From positions 7,137,728 to 7,201,727 of the forward strand of contig NZ_CP054919.1 in the NCBI RefSeq assembly GCF_013364235.1: a DNA stretch of 64,000 nucleotides, read 5' to 3'. Positions 18,385 to 27,584 of this stretch are shown here, piece by piece; position 1 is the stretch's first letter; each line of letters starts with the position of its first letter. Position numbers and translations under genes: made by a program. The notes beneath the pieces are model-generated. The model did no database searches, was not told where the DNA came from, and saw only the letters and a program-made list of their open reading frames with translations. This stretch comes from Kitasatospora sp. NA04385 (GTDB taxonomy: Bacteria > Actinomycetota > Actinomycetes > Streptomycetales > Streptomycetaceae).

Positions 18385-18759
18385 TCAGACCTCCAGCTCG
18401 GCCTCGACCCGCTTCAGCTGGTGCCGGGCCATCGCCAGGTTGGCCCGGTTCCGGTCCAGCGCCAGGTACAGGAACAGGCCCTTGCCGGTGCGCGAGGTCA
18501 GCGGCCGGATCAGGTGGTACTGGGTGGAGAGGCTGATCAGGATGTCCTCGATCGCCTCGTTCAGGTTCAGCAGCTCCATCGCGCGCAGCTTGGCCCGCAC
18601 CACGTCGGTGTTGCCCGCGGCCGCGACGTTCAGGTCCAGGTCGGACCCGCCGCCGATGGTGCCCAGCGCCATTCCGCTGTTGTAGTCGACCAGGGCGACA
18701 CCGATGGTGCCCTCGATCGCGCTCATGATGTCCTTCAGCGCGGTTTCCACAGCAGCCAT
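18385..18759 (-). CDS. Roadblock/LC7 domain protein
   Basis: A 124-residue protein that is a single roadblock/LC7 domain: IGVALVDYNSGMALGTIGGG, then TQYHLIRPL and LFLYLALDRNRANLAMAR. Bacterial members dimerise and often regulate small Ras-like GTPases. The ATG at 18759 is preferred because the 124-residue paralogue at 39247-39621 starts at the equivalent residue; a TTG at 18768, closer to GGAAGAGG, is the alternative. It is the last gene of a four-gene operon of roadblock proteins, after a 116-bp gap holding a small inverted repeat (18796-18802 with 18816-18822). No GTPase is adjacent. Confidence 0.9.
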   Translation of the reverse strand: MAAVETALKDIMSAIEGTIGVALVDYNSGMALGTIGGGSDLDLNVAAAGNTDVVRAKLRAMELLNLNEAIEDILISLSTQYHLIRPLTSRTGKGLFLYLALDRNRANLAMARHQLKRVEAELEV

Positions 18760-18875
18760 TTTTTCCAAGTACCTCTTCCGTGAAAGGAACTGACGACCCG
18801 TCAGGTCTTTGCTGCGACGGGTTTTCGGTGGGGTGAGATGAGTGTCAGGGGTCGGGTCGGGAGTCGGGGCGGAGG

Positions 18876-19307
18876 TCAGAAGGTCGTCCGGTCGAGGTCG
18901 GCGTCGGCCAGCGCCGCTATCCGGGCCCCGGCCCGGCGGGCCTCCAGGTGCAGCCGGCCCACGTTGGCCTGCGAACCGGCCAGCAGGGTCAGCACGGTGT
19001 ACGCGCCGGCCGCGTACGTCGCGGTGTAGCCGCGCTCGCCGCGGGTGATCAGCTCCCGGAAGGCGCCCTGCCCGGTCGCCTCGGTGAGCCGCGACCCCAC
19101 GCCCAGCGCGGCGGCGGTCAGCGCGGCCACGCTCTCCGCCTCCAGCGCGGAGGCGTCGTGCGCCACCACCAGACCGTCGATGGTCGCCACCAGCGACCCG
19201 GTCAGGTGCGGGATCCGCGCCCGCAGGCCCTGCAGTTCGGCCTGCACCTCGGCTTCCGGCAGCACGGGGGTCCTCCTCGCGGTCAGTTGTCGAAAGGTCC
19301 GCTTCAT
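18876..19307 (-). CDS. Roadblock/LC7 domain protein (divergent)
   Basis: A 143-residue protein. The N-terminal 15 residues are basic, followed by a roadblock fold: IPHLTGSLVATIDGLVVAHDA and RGYTATYAAGAYTVLTLLAG. It differs strongly from the other two roadblock proteins in this operon and lacks the YHLIRPL segment. It may be the subunit that contacts a GTPase or receptor partner (inference). The ATG at 19307 is about 40 bp downstream of the frameshifted gene's stop. Confidence 0.85.
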   Translation of the reverse strand: MKRTFRQLTARRTPVLPEAEVQAELQGLRARIPHLTGSLVATIDGLVVAHDASALEAESVAALTAAALGVGSRLTEATGQGAFRELITRGERGYTATYAAGAYTVLTLLAGSQANVGRLHLEARRAGARIAALADADLDRTTF

Positions 19308-19344
19308 GACTCGGTCGGCGGGACGGGGCGGGTGGGCGGGGCGG

Positions 19345-20468
19345 TCACAGGGCCTCCAGGGCAGCGCGTAGTCGGAGCAGCAGGCCCACCTCCGGGTCCG
19401 AGGAGTCGTAGGAGCGCGGACCGGGCGGCAACAGCACGTCCGGCGGCGCGGTTCGCGGCGCGGCGGCCGGCGGCGGGTCGGGGACGGCGGTCGGCCGCAG
19501 GGCCGCGAGCAGCCCCGCGGCGGCCAGCTGCCGGACGTCCAGCAGCGTGCCGTAGGTGGAGCGCCCCAGCAGCCGGGCCAGCTCGGGCGCGGTGCGGGTG
19601 CCGTCGGCCGCGGCCAGCAGCGCCTGCCGGCGGCGGCGCGGCACCGCGGTGCGGCGGGTCGGGGCGGCGCCGGTGGCCCGCAGCGGGGCCCGGTCCAGCT
19701 CGGCGGACGGCCAGCAGCCGGCCAGCAGCGAGCGGCGGCGGCCGACCGCGCCGCGCAGCTCCAGCACCGAGAGCGGCCGGGCCAGCCGGAACGCCGGGAC
19801 GGCGGCCGGGTCGAAGCGCAGCTCCCCGTCGGGCTGGGCCAGCGCCTCCTGGGCGCCGTCCAGGGTGGCGGCCAGCCGGGCCAGTTCGAGCTCGCCCGGG
19901 CCGACCAGGCCGCTGCCCACCAGGTGCTCGGCGAGCCGCCCGGCGCCCAGCAGCAGGCTCTCCTCCCAGGCGCGCACGGTGATCCGGCCGGCCCCGGTCA
20001 GCAGGTGGCCGACGGTCGCGGCGGAGGGCGCCTCGGCGTGCACCACCAGGCCGCCCGCCAGGTGCACCGCCCCGCCGGGGCCGTGCAGCGCGCCGGTGGA
20101 GCCGTCGGCGGCGAGGTCGGTCAGCGCGGCCTCGAAGGTGGTGGCGGGCGCGCAGCTGGAGCGCCGCCGCCGGGGAGCGGGCGGCGTGGGTCCGCCGCGG
20201 GCGCGCGGCCTCGGCGGGGAGCCGCGGGCCCGGGGCCGCGACGGCGGGCCCGGGCGCCGGGGTGCTCGGCGCCGGCGGGCCCGGCCGTCAGGTACGGGCC
20301 GGGGACGTCCGCGGCCGACCCGAACCGCTCGGCGGCGGGCACCAGCCGGTGCACCGAGACCGGGGAGGCCACCAGCAGCGGCGGCACCGAGGGCACGGGC
20401 GGCAGCGGTGGCGACGGCGGCACCGGGGGGACGGGCGGCGTCGGGGCGAGGGTGTCGGTGGACCACAT
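19345..20468 (-). pseudogene. Proline-rich/DUF4388-like protein, apparent frameshift
   Basis: The gene starts at ATG 20468, inside the stop of the roadblock gene (TGATG coupling), and encodes MWSTDTLAPTPPVPPVPP, a Pro-rich linker, then VSVHRLVPAAERFGSAADVPGPYLTAG. In that frame a stop occurs at 20121. The body of the protein continues to 19345 in another frame: FEAALTDLAADGSTGALHGPGGAVHLAGGLVVHAE, which resembles a DUF4388-type N-terminal domain, followed by a helical region. The span is 1124 bp (3n+2), consistent with one lost base between about 20120 and 20300. Joined, it would be about 374 residues. Confidence 0.7.
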
Positions 20469-20851
20469 CAGGAGAGCACCAGCCGGTCGGCGATGGCGGC
20501 CAGTCGCAGCCGGGCCATCGCCAGGTTGGCGGTGTCCCGGTCCAGCCGCAGGTAGAGGAAGACGTTGGCGTCGAAGGGCGCGGGGACGAAGCGGAGCAGG
20601 TGGTAGCTGCCGCCCGAGGTGACGATGACGTCCTCGGCGGGCGGCGCACCGGTGTCCGGATCGGCGAACGAGGGCGTCTGGGTGACCGCGCGGGCGAGTT
20701 CGGTGGCGTCGGCCGCCCCGACCTCGTGGTCGCCGTCGGGGCCGAGTCCGGCGGTGCCTATGGCCAGGCCGTTGGTCCAGTCGACCAGGCTGACCCCCAG
20801 GGCGCCGGTGATCCCCATGGCTTCCGCAAGGCACTCCTCGATCCCGGGCAC
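20468..20851 (-). CDS. Roadblock/LC7 domain protein
   Basis: A 127-residue roadblock domain: LGVSLVDWTNGLAIGTAGLG, then SYHLLRFVPAPFDANVFLYLRLDRDTANLAMARLRL. The GTG at 20851 is chosen because GGGAGGGAAGG precedes it and homologous starts agree. It is the first gene of the operon that continues through the DUF4388-like gene and two more roadblock genes. Conservons (cvnABCD) also contain roadblock proteins, but the kinase, DUF742 and GTPase partners are absent here. Confidence 0.88.
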   Translation of the reverse strand: MPGIEECLAEAMGITGALGVSLVDWTNGLAIGTAGLGPDGDHEVGAADATELARAVTQTPSFADPDTGAPPAEDVIVTSGGSYHLLRFVPAPFDANVFLYLRLDRDTANLAMARLRLAAIADRLVLS

Positions 20852-21079
20852 GTACCGCCTTCCCTCCCCACCGCGCGGGGCACGGTGCGTCGCCGCCACC
20901 GCCTTCACCTGCGGTAGTCTGACCAGGACGCAACGCTACCGGCGCCGCCCCGGGAGGGCGAGACTTTCGGCCATATCCCTCGGGCATATGCGCGAATGCG
21001 CTATGGTGCGCGGCCGTTGACGGTGTGCAGAAGCGTCCGGGTGAAGGCGGCGGGGCGCGGGCGGCGGGGCGCGGGCGGG

Positions 21080-22369
21080 TCAGTCCCCGGTGGCCTGCGC
21101 CCGCTCCTGGACCGGGAGTTCGCGCATCCGGGGGATGGGCGAGCAGAGCACCCACAGGCCGGAGCAGAGCGCGCCGACCGCGGCGATCCACAGCGCGGGG
21201 CGCAGGCCCAGGGTGCTGCCGAGCAGGCCGCCGAGCAGCGAACCGAGCGGGCGGACGCCGTAGTTGACCGCCTGGTAGGCGCCGGAGACCCGGGAGCGCA
21301 GGGCGTCGGGGATGCAGGCGGCGAAGACCGCGCCGGCGGTGATGTCCAGGATCATCACGCCCACCCCGGAGAGGAACTCGGCGCCGAACAGCAGCGCCGC
21401 GGCGGCGGTCACCGAGCCGCCCGCCAGCGGGACCAGCAGCAGCGGGGCGGGGAAGAGCACCAGCCCGAACAGCAGGGCCGGGCCGACGCCGATCCGGGCC
21501 GACAGCCGTCCGGTGAGCGCCGCGCCGAACAGGGTGCCGACCGCCGCGGCGGCCATCACCGCGCCCAGCAGGCCCGCGCTGAAGCGCAGTTCCCGGGTGG
21601 CGTAGAGGACGAACAGCGCGCCGATGACGAAGGTGAACAGGTTGACGGTGGCGGTGCCGAGCAGGGTGGCCCGGATCACCGGGTCGCGCCGGATCCAGCG
21701 CATGCCCTCGGCGGTGCCGCCGCGGCCCTGCTGCGCGGGCGGCGGCTCGACCGGGTCGATCCGGCGCAGGAAGGCCGCGGAGACCAGGAAGGAGAGCGCG
21801 TCCACCACCAGCGCCAGCGGCGCGGCCAGGAGTTGGACCAGCAGGCCGCCGAGGCCGGGGCCGGCCACGTAGGTGGCGGCCCGGCTGCCGTTGACCAGCG
21901 CGTTGCCGCGCAGGTACTGCTCGGGGGGCACCAGGGCGACGAACAGCGGCGGGTTGCAGACGTTGAAGAGCACCGACAGCGCGCCGACGGCGAGCACCAC
22001 CGCGTACAGCTGGGTCAGGGTGAGCACCCCGGCGGCGTGGGCGACCGGGACGGTGAGCAGGACGGCGGCGCGGGCCAGGTCGGTGGCGATCATCGTCCGG
22101 CGGCGGTGCCCGTAGCGGTCGGCCCAGCCGCCCGCGTGCAGCGAGAGCAGCAGGTAGGGGAGGTACCCGGCGGCGCTCAGGTACCCCATCTGGGCGGCGT
22201 CGGCGTGCAGCGCGGAGACCGCGATCAGCGGGATCACCAGCAGGGTGACCTGGTCGCCGAGCGAGGAGACGGTCTGCCCGGTCCAGTAGCGGCGGAAGGC
22301 GGGGTCGTGCAGCAGCTCGGGTATCCGGCGGCGGATCGCGCGGGTGGGGCGGGTGTCGAGGAGGGTCAC
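21080..22369 (-). CDS. Major facilitator superfamily exporter (MFS_3/EntS-like)
   Basis: A 429-residue membrane protein with about 12 helices. The N-terminus FRRYWTGQTVSSLGDQVTLLVIPLIAV and the DRYGHRR loop are typical of MFS_3 (EntS/macrolide-efflux-like) drug or siderophore exporters. The GTG at 22369 overlaps the stop of the upstream ArsR-family gene (GTGA), so the two are translated together. It is likely an efflux pump under control of that repressor; the substrate is unknown. Confidence 0.9.
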   Translation of the reverse strand: MTLLDTRPTRAIRRRIPELLHDPAFRRYWTGQTVSSLGDQVTLLVIPLIAVSALHADAAQMGYLSAAGYLPYLLLSLHAGGWADRYGHRRRTMIATDLARAAVLLTVPVAHAAGVLTLTQLYAVVLAVGALSVLFNVCNPPLFVALVPPEQYLRGNALVNGSRAATYVAGPGLGGLLVQLLAAPLALVVDALSFLVSAAFLRRIDPVEPPPAQQGRGGTAEGMRWIRRDPVIRATLLGTATVNLFTFVIGALFVLYATRELRFSAGLLGAVMAAAAVGTLFGAALTGRLSARIGVGPALLFGLVLFPAPLLLVPLAGGSVTAAAALLFGAEFLSGVGVMILDITAGAVFAACIPDALRSRVSGAYQAVNYGVRPLGSLLGGLLGSTLGLRPALWIAAVGALCSGLWVLCSPIPRMRELPVQERAQATGD

Positions 22370-22959
22370 GGCGCGGCCTCCCCGTGCGGCTCGGTGGGGA
22401 CGGCGAGGTGGATCAGCTGGACGGTGCGGGCGCCCGCGGGGCGGGGCCCGGCGGAGCCCAGGCGCTCCACGTAGGGGCGGGTCAGCTCCGCGATCCTGGC
22501 GTTCAGCTCGGTGAGCTCCTCGGCGGTGACCAGGACGGCGCTGTCGCCGAAGGAGGCGGCCTCGCGCCACGCGGGGGCGTCGGTGCCGCGGTGCAGCAGC
22601 CAGCCGGTGGCGCGGGTGAAGTAGCCGTCCAGGACGGCCCGTTGCAGTGCCTCGGTGGCGGCGGCCCGCTCCGGGTCGGCGGGGGAGGCGTCCCAACTGG
22701 TGAAGGCGGCGGTCGCGCGCCAGGGTTTCTCCCGGCCGCGTCCGCCGCCCGCCTCCTCCACCAGGCCGTACTTGGCGAGCTGGCGCAGGTGGAAGGAGCA
22801 GCTCGCCACCGATTCGGTGCCGAGCAGCTCCGCCGCCCGGGTCGCGGTCAGCGGCCCGTGCAGGCGGAGCAGGCCCACCAGTGCCATCCGGGTGGGATGG
22901 GTGTAGGCGCGCAGGGCGCGCGGGTCGGTGAGCCGGACGGCCGGCAGCTCTTCGCTCAT
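22366..22959 (-). CDS. ArsR-like winged-helix regulator, leaderless
   Basis: A 197-residue regulator. The N-terminal winged helix (residues about 10-80) reads LRAYTHPTRMALVGLLRLHGPLTATRAAELLG, then SCSFHLRQLAKYGLVEE, as in HTH_20/ArsR proteins. No metal-binding Cys cluster is evident, so it more likely senses a small molecule. The ATG at 22959 is one base from a perfect 20-bp palindrome and six bases from a -10 hexamer, so the transcript is probably leaderless. It forms an operon with the MFS exporter. Confidence 0.9.
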   Translation of the reverse strand: MSEELPAVRLTDPRALRAYTHPTRMALVGLLRLHGPLTATRAAELLGTESVASCSFHLRQLAKYGLVEEAGGGRGREKPWRATAAFTSWDASPADPERAAATEALQRAVLDGYFTRATGWLLHRGTDAPAWREAASFGDSAVLVTAEELTELNARIAELTRPYVERLGSAGPRPAGARTVQLIHLAVPTEPHGEAAP

Positions 22960-22960
22960 G

Positions 22961-22994
22961 TTCTAAAGCTAGCTTTAGAAAGAAATCTTTACAA
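22961..22994 (-). promoter_or_regulatory. Leaderless promoter covered by a perfect 20-bp palindrome
   Basis: TTCTAAAGCTAGCTTTAGAA at 22961-22980 is a perfect inverted repeat. Reading leftward, -35 TTGTAA (22994-22989), a 17-bp spacer, -10 TAGCTT (22971-22966) and six bases lead to the ATG at 22959. The -10 lies inside the palindrome, so binding of a dimer would block the polymerase. It is probably an autoregulatory operator of the ArsR-like repressor. Confidence 0.82.
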
Positions 22995-23031
22995 GCTGCC
23001 GACCTGCGGGTTCCAGTAGATCACGCCGGGG

Positions 23032-25389
23032 TCAGGAGGCCGGACCCACCCTGACCGTGGTGAGCTTGCCGCCCTGGGTCTCCCGGACGACCTCGATCCT
23101 GGTGCCGGTGTCCGGCACCTTCACCCCGAGCTGCGGGATCGCCGGGTCGGTGTACACCCCGGTGCGGTCGTCGAACACCGGCACCGCCGGCTCGGACGGG
23201 ACCTTGGTCGCCGCGCCCGCTCTGTGCAGGGTGAACGAGGTGGTCGGCTTCAGCGAAAAGGGCGCGTCGTACGGCTGCGCGCGCCCGTTGGCGGCCGAGC
23301 CGTCCGCGAACCGCAGCGCCTTCGGGTGCGCGTCCACCGGCAGGATCAGGCCGCCGCCCGGGTGGTCGACGGTGTTGTTGTCGCCGTAGGCGGTGTCCCA
23401 CAGCCACACCAGCACGCCCTCCTGGTACGGGTAGGTGTCGATCACATCGGCCTTGCCCGCGACGCCCGAGTAGCCGAAGTTGTACGGGCCGGTCTTCAGG
23501 AAGGCGCCGTAGCCGGCGTAGCGGCGGTTCTCCACCAGGTACGCCCGCGGGTGCTGCTTGACGGCGTCCTTGCCCTGGACGACCGAGAAGCCGACCTGCG
23601 CCCAGCCGTTGGCGCCGCCGTCCTCCGCGCCGTCGGTGAGCAGCACCGCGCCGCCCGCGGTCAGCTTGACCGCGTCGACCAGCACGCCCTTGCCGTGGGT
23701 GTTGGAGTCCGAGGTGACGTGGAAGCGCACCTGCACGCTCTTGCCCAGGTAGGCGTCGAGCGGGACGTGCAGCTGCCGCCAGGCGTTGGAGGTGCCGCTC
23801 AGGCCCGGGGTGAGGGCCGTGGTGTCGTCGATCGGCTGCCCGTCGACGGTGCCGTGCAGCGGCGTCCAGGTCTTGCCGCCGTCGGCCGAGGCCTCCACCG
23901 AGAGGAAGTCGTAGTCCTGCTCGATGTCGTACCAGGTCGCCGCGTCCAGGGCGGCCGGGCCGGTGGCGCCGGTCAGGTCCACGGTGCGCGACAGCGAGGC
24001 GTCCATGTTGTCGCCGGTGTCGCTCCACCACTGCTTGCCGCCCTCGAACGGGGTGGCCAGCGAAGTGGTGGTGCTGCTCGGCGGCAGGTGCACCAGGACG
24101 GCCTGCGCCTGGTCGGTGTGATAGCCGCTGACGCCCAGGATGTGGCTGGAGCGGGTCGCGGACTGCGCCTCGTCGTAGTCGAGCCAGCCCAGCTGCAGCT
24201 TGCTCCAGGCGTCCAGGTCGCCCGGGTACTCGCCGGTGCTGTTCTTCCCCTTGCCCAGGTACGAGGCCGAGGACATCAGCGACCAGAAGCCGACCGAGTT
24301 GTCGCCGCTGGTGGTCGGGTACAGGTCGGGCAGGCCGAGGTTGTGGCCGAACTCGTGCGAGAAGAGGCCCACGCCGCTGTTCTCGCCCGCCTGCACGTAG
24401 TCGTAGACGTACAGCCCGGTGTCGCCGACCGGCGCGCCGCCGATCCGGTTCCCGGTCGGGCCGGTCCGGCCGGACGGGTCCGGGAAGTCCCAGCTGCGGT
24501 GCGCCCACAGGGCGTCGGAGCCCTGCGCGCCGCCGCCCCAGGTCTCGTCGACGCCGGCGTGCACCACGATCACGTTGTCGAGGTAGCCGTCCGGCTCGTC
24601 GAAGTCGCCGTCCTTGTCGTAGTCGTAGCGGTCCTGGGTGTCGTACTGCGCCAGTTCCGCCTTGACGTCCGCCGCGCTGCGGCCCTTGGCGAGCTCGCCG
24701 TCGTACCAGGCCTTGGTGGCGTCCCGGACGAACTCCTGGGCCTGGGTCCAGGCGCCGCCGCCCTGCGGGCCCTTGTTGGAGCCGTAGCGGGCCTCGTTCC
24801 ACGGCACGGTCACCCAGTCGGAGACGGTGCCCTGGAGGTCGTACCGGCCGGAGGACTGGGTCCGGTAGTAGGTGCGCATGGAGTTCGCGCCGGGCGCGTC
24901 GTCGAAGAACATCTTCCGGTAGTAGTCGCGGCTGAAGTCGCGCTCCCAGTAGGTGTGGGTGTCGCTCCTGCCCGGCTGCGGGATGGCGTTGTGCTGCGGG
25001 CCGGGGGTGCCGCCGTAGCGGGCCTGGCCGTCGTACTGGGTGGTGGTGTCGACCCGGTCGCCGAACTGGGCCAGGATCACGAACACCTTGTCGGTGCGCT
25101 GCTTGGCCAGTTGGACGTAGTCGTTGCCGATCTTCACCTTGGCCGGTGCGGACCTGCCGTTCTTGGCGACCTTGCCCTGGTTGACCTGCTCCAGGGCCTG
25201 CGCCCTGAGGGCCTGCCGGGCCTTCTCCTGGGGCGGCAGCGGGGAGGGCGGCGCCTCCCGGCCGTCCGCGCCCTGCTGGGCCGTCAACTCGACGGCAGGC
25301 TTGGCGGGTTGGGCGAACGCGGGGGTGATGGTCAGTGCTATCGCACCGGTGGTCAGCGCAGCCGTGAGGGCTGTGGGAAGTCTGCGCAA
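23032..25389 (-). CDS. Secreted M6 metalloprotease, immune inhibitor A family
   Basis: A 785-residue exoprotease. The signal peptide is LRRLPTALTAALTTGAIALTITPAFA. A propeptide precedes the M6 catalytic domain, with zinc motif HEFGHNLG at residues 345-352 and a downstream Met-turn-like FWSLMSS. Beta-sandwich/VEG-like C-terminal domains follow (DGAEDGGANGWAQVG). The TTG at 25389 is chosen because GGAGGAG lies 9 nt upstream and the signal peptide begins there; an ATG at 25449 would add 20 residues and overlap the shared motif. It follows the S9 peptidase gene on the same strand. Confidence 0.92.
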   Translation of the reverse strand: MRRLPTALTAALTTGAIALTITPAFAQPAKPAVELTAQQGADGREAPPSPLPPQEKARQALRAQALEQVNQGKVAKNGRSAPAKVKIGNDYVQLAKQRTDKVFVILAQFGDRVDTTTQYDGQARYGGTPGPQHNAIPQPGRSDTHTYWERDFSRDYYRKMFFDDAPGANSMRTYYRTQSSGRYDLQGTVSDWVTVPWNEARYGSNKGPQGGGAWTQAQEFVRDATKAWYDGELAKGRSAADVKAELAQYDTQDRYDYDKDGDFDEPDGYLDNVIVVHAGVDETWGGGAQGSDALWAHRSWDFPDPSGRTGPTGNRIGGAPVGDTGLYVYDYVQAGENSGVGLFSHEFGHNLGLPDLYPTTSGDNSVGFWSLMSSASYLGKGKNSTGEYPGDLDAWSKLQLGWLDYDEAQSATRSSHILGVSGYHTDQAQAVLVHLPPSSTTTSLATPFEGGKQWWSDTGDNMDASLSRTVDLTGATGPAALDAATWYDIEQDYDFLSVEASADGGKTWTPLHGTVDGQPIDDTTALTPGLSGTSNAWRQLHVPLDAYLGKSVQVRFHVTSDSNTHGKGVLVDAVKLTAGGAVLLTDGAEDGGANGWAQVGFSVVQGKDAVKQHPRAYLVENRRYAGYGAFLKTGPYNFGYSGVAGKADVIDTYPYQEGVLVWLWDTAYGDNNTVDHPGGGLILPVDAHPKALRFADGSAANGRAQPYDAPFSLKPTTSFTLHRAGAATKVPSEPAVPVFDDRTGVYTDPAIPQLGVKVPDTGTRIEVVRETQGGKLTTVRVGPAS

Positions 25390-25430
25390 GTGACCCGCTC
25401 CTCCAGAGGGGGTGGACAGGTGGACGGCCG

Positions 25431-25443
25431 GTAATATTTCACA
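25431..25443. promoter_or_regulatory. Shared 13-bp motif, copy 2
   Basis: GTAATATTTCACA sits between the S9 peptidase stop and the M6 protease start, 41 bp upstream of the chosen start. It shares ten invariant positions (GT, then ATTTCACA) with copies 1 and 3. Confidence 0.55.
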
Positions 25444-25452
25444 TGTCATCCA

Positions 25453-27537
25453 CTACAGGGAAGGGGCCGCACCCAGTTCCCGGCGCAGGAAGGCGAGTTC
25501 CTGGACGGCGATCCGCTCCAGCACCCCGTCCGGCGTCATGTGGCTCACCCCCGGCAGCGCCAGCACGCTGTGCGGCCGGCCCGCCCGGGTCAGCGCCTCG
25601 GACAGCAGCAGGGTGTGCGCGGGGTGCACGTTGTCGTCGGCCAGGCCGTGCACCAGCAGCAGCGGACGGCTCAGCCCCGGCGCGTCGCCGATCAGGCAGT
25701 CCGCCGCGTACCCCTCCGGGTTGTCCTGCGGCAGGCCCAGGTACCGCTCGGTGTACGCGGTGTCGTACAGCCGGAAGTCGGTCGGCGGGGCGCCCGCGCT
25801 GGCCGCGTGGAACACGTCCGGGCGGCGCAGCACCGCGAGCGCCGCGAAGTAGCCGCCGTACGACCAGCCGCGCACGCCGACCCGGTCCAGGTCCAGGTCC
25901 GGGTGGGCGGCGCCGAGGGCCCGGAGGGCGGCCACCTGGTCGTCGAGCGCGACCTGCGAGAAGCGGCGGAAGATCGCCCGGGTGAAGTCCGGCGAGACGA
26001 ACGGGGTGCCCCGGTTGTCCACCGTCACCACCGCGAAGCCCTGGTCGGCCCACCACTGCTTGGGCTGCCAGCGGCGCGGCTCGTTGGCGATCACCTGGGA
26101 GCCCGGGCCGCCGTACACGTCCAGCAGCACCGGCAGCTTGCGGCCGCTGCGGTGCCCGCGCGGGTACAGCACCGCGCTGGGCAGGCCGAGTTCGGTCACC
26201 CGGGCCAGCAACGGCCGCGGGCGGTAGGGGAGTTCGGCCGTCAGGTCGGGGAAGTCCCTGCTGCCCGCGGCCGTTCGCAGCTCGCGGCGGACGCCGTCCA
26301 GCGAGGCCGAGGTGAGCAGCAGCACGTCCTCGGCGTGGGCGGCCACCGTGTGCACGCCCGGGCCCGCGGTGAGCTTCTCCAGCGCCCCGGTGTGCGGGTC
26401 GAGCAGGAACACGTGCTGGTCGGCCGGGTCGCCGTCGCCCGCCTCGATCAGCAGTCGGCCGTCCCGCCACGGCCCGACCACCCGGCGCACCTGGAGCCGC
26501 TCGTCGGTGAGGATCTTGCCGTCCAGCGCGACCCCGCGGGCCGCCGGGGTGTCGGCGGAGGTCAGCACCCGGCCGTCGGCCAGCCGCAGCGGGGTGCCGG
26601 GCAGCGGATCGACCCAGAACTCGTCCTCGGTGCGGCTCAGTTCGCGGGTCGCGCCGGTCGCCGGGTCGGCGCTCAGCAGCAGCACGTTCTGCTGCAGCCG
26701 GTCCGCGACGGTCAGCAGGATCTCGCCGTCGCCCTCCCAGTCCGCCGCCGTGAGGTACGGGAACCGCGCACCGTCCCAGCGCAGTCGGGTCGCCGCGCCG
26801 CCCGGGCGCAGCACCCACAGCTGGACGTCCGCGTTCGGGCCGCCGGCCTGCGGGTAGGCGAAGGACCCGGGGGCCAGCTCCGGGTGCGCCGGGTCGGCGA
26901 AGTGCCGTAGCGGCAGGGCGGATTCGTCCACCCGGGCGGCCAGCAGGGCGGTGCCGTCCGGCGCCCACCAGTGGCCGCGCAGGCGGCCCAGCTCCTCCTG
27001 CGCGGCGAACTCGGCCACGCCCCACAGCGCGCCGTCCCCGGGGCTGATCCGCCCGCCCGGGGTCAGGTGCAGCGCCCCGTCGGCGACGTACGCCACCACC
27101 GAGCCGTCGGCGTTCGGCCGGGGGTCGAACGCCGGTGCGGCCACCGGGAGTTCGGTGCTGGTGCCGGTGGCGGTGTCGCAGCGGAAGACCCGGCCGTCCA
27201 GGGAGAAGACGGCCTGCGCGAGGTCGGCGGTGGCCGCGAACGAGCCGATGCCGGGGGCCCACAGCCGGATCCGCTCGCGCAGCCGGCGCTCCAGCGGGGG
27301 CAGCGCCGAGGCGGCGCCGGTGCGCTCGGGCAGGAGGGCCGCCGGGTCGGCCACCAGCCGCTCCCGGCCGGTGGCCGGGTCGTACAGCCAGAGGCGCTCG
27401 ACCGGGTCGGTGGGGCCGGTGGAGCGCAGGAACAGGGCGCGGCTCGCGTCGGCGGCGAGGGTGACGGCGCGCGGGGCGCCGTAGCTGAAGCGGCCGGTGG
27501 CGGCGCTCAGCGCGAGGTAGGGGTCGGTGTGGGTCAC
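25453..27537 (-). CDS. S9 prolyl oligopeptidase/dipeptidyl-peptidase IV-like
   Basis: A 694-residue serine peptidase. The first ~400 residues form a beta-propeller (repeated W-D and G-T-G-x-L blades). The C-terminal alpha/beta hydrolase has GWSYGG with Ser559, HGLADDN with Asp634 and GVSHM with His666. This family removes dipeptides after proline or cuts short peptides. No signal peptide is visible, so it is probably cytoplasmic. The GTG at 27537 has only a weak ribosome site, so the leader may be very short. It is divergent from the CefD-like gene with the shared motif between them. Confidence 0.9.
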   Translation of the reverse strand: MTHTDPYLALSAATGRFSYGAPRAVTLAADASRALFLRSTGPTDPVERLWLYDPATGRERLVADPAALLPERTGAASALPPLERRLRERIRLWAPGIGSFAATADLAQAVFSLDGRVFRCDTATGTSTELPVAAPAFDPRPNADGSVVAYVADGALHLTPGGRISPGDGALWGVAEFAAQEELGRLRGHWWAPDGTALLAARVDESALPLRHFADPAHPELAPGSFAYPQAGGPNADVQLWVLRPGGAATRLRWDGARFPYLTAADWEGDGEILLTVADRLQQNVLLLSADPATGATRELSRTEDEFWVDPLPGTPLRLADGRVLTSADTPAARGVALDGKILTDERLQVRRVVGPWRDGRLLIEAGDGDPADQHVFLLDPHTGALEKLTAGPGVHTVAAHAEDVLLLTSASLDGVRRELRTAAGSRDFPDLTAELPYRPRPLLARVTELGLPSAVLYPRGHRSGRKLPVLLDVYGGPGSQVIANEPRRWQPKQWWADQGFAVVTVDNRGTPFVSPDFTRAIFRRFSQVALDDQVAALRALGAAHPDLDLDRVGVRGWSYGGYFAALAVLRRPDVFHAASAGAPPTDFRLYDTAYTERYLGLPQDNPEGYAADCLIGDAPGLSRPLLLVHGLADDNVHPAHTLLLSEALTRAGRPHSVLALPGVSHMTPDGVLERIAVQELAFLRRELGAAPSL

Positions 27538-27584
27538 CCGCCGATGGTTGCCGCGCCGGGCCCCGGTCGGCTAGAAGTATGCAG

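Noticed and set aside
18385..20851. A conservon (cvnABCD)
   Set aside because: Only roadblock proteins are present; no histidine kinase, DUF742 or small GTPase gene lies next to them.
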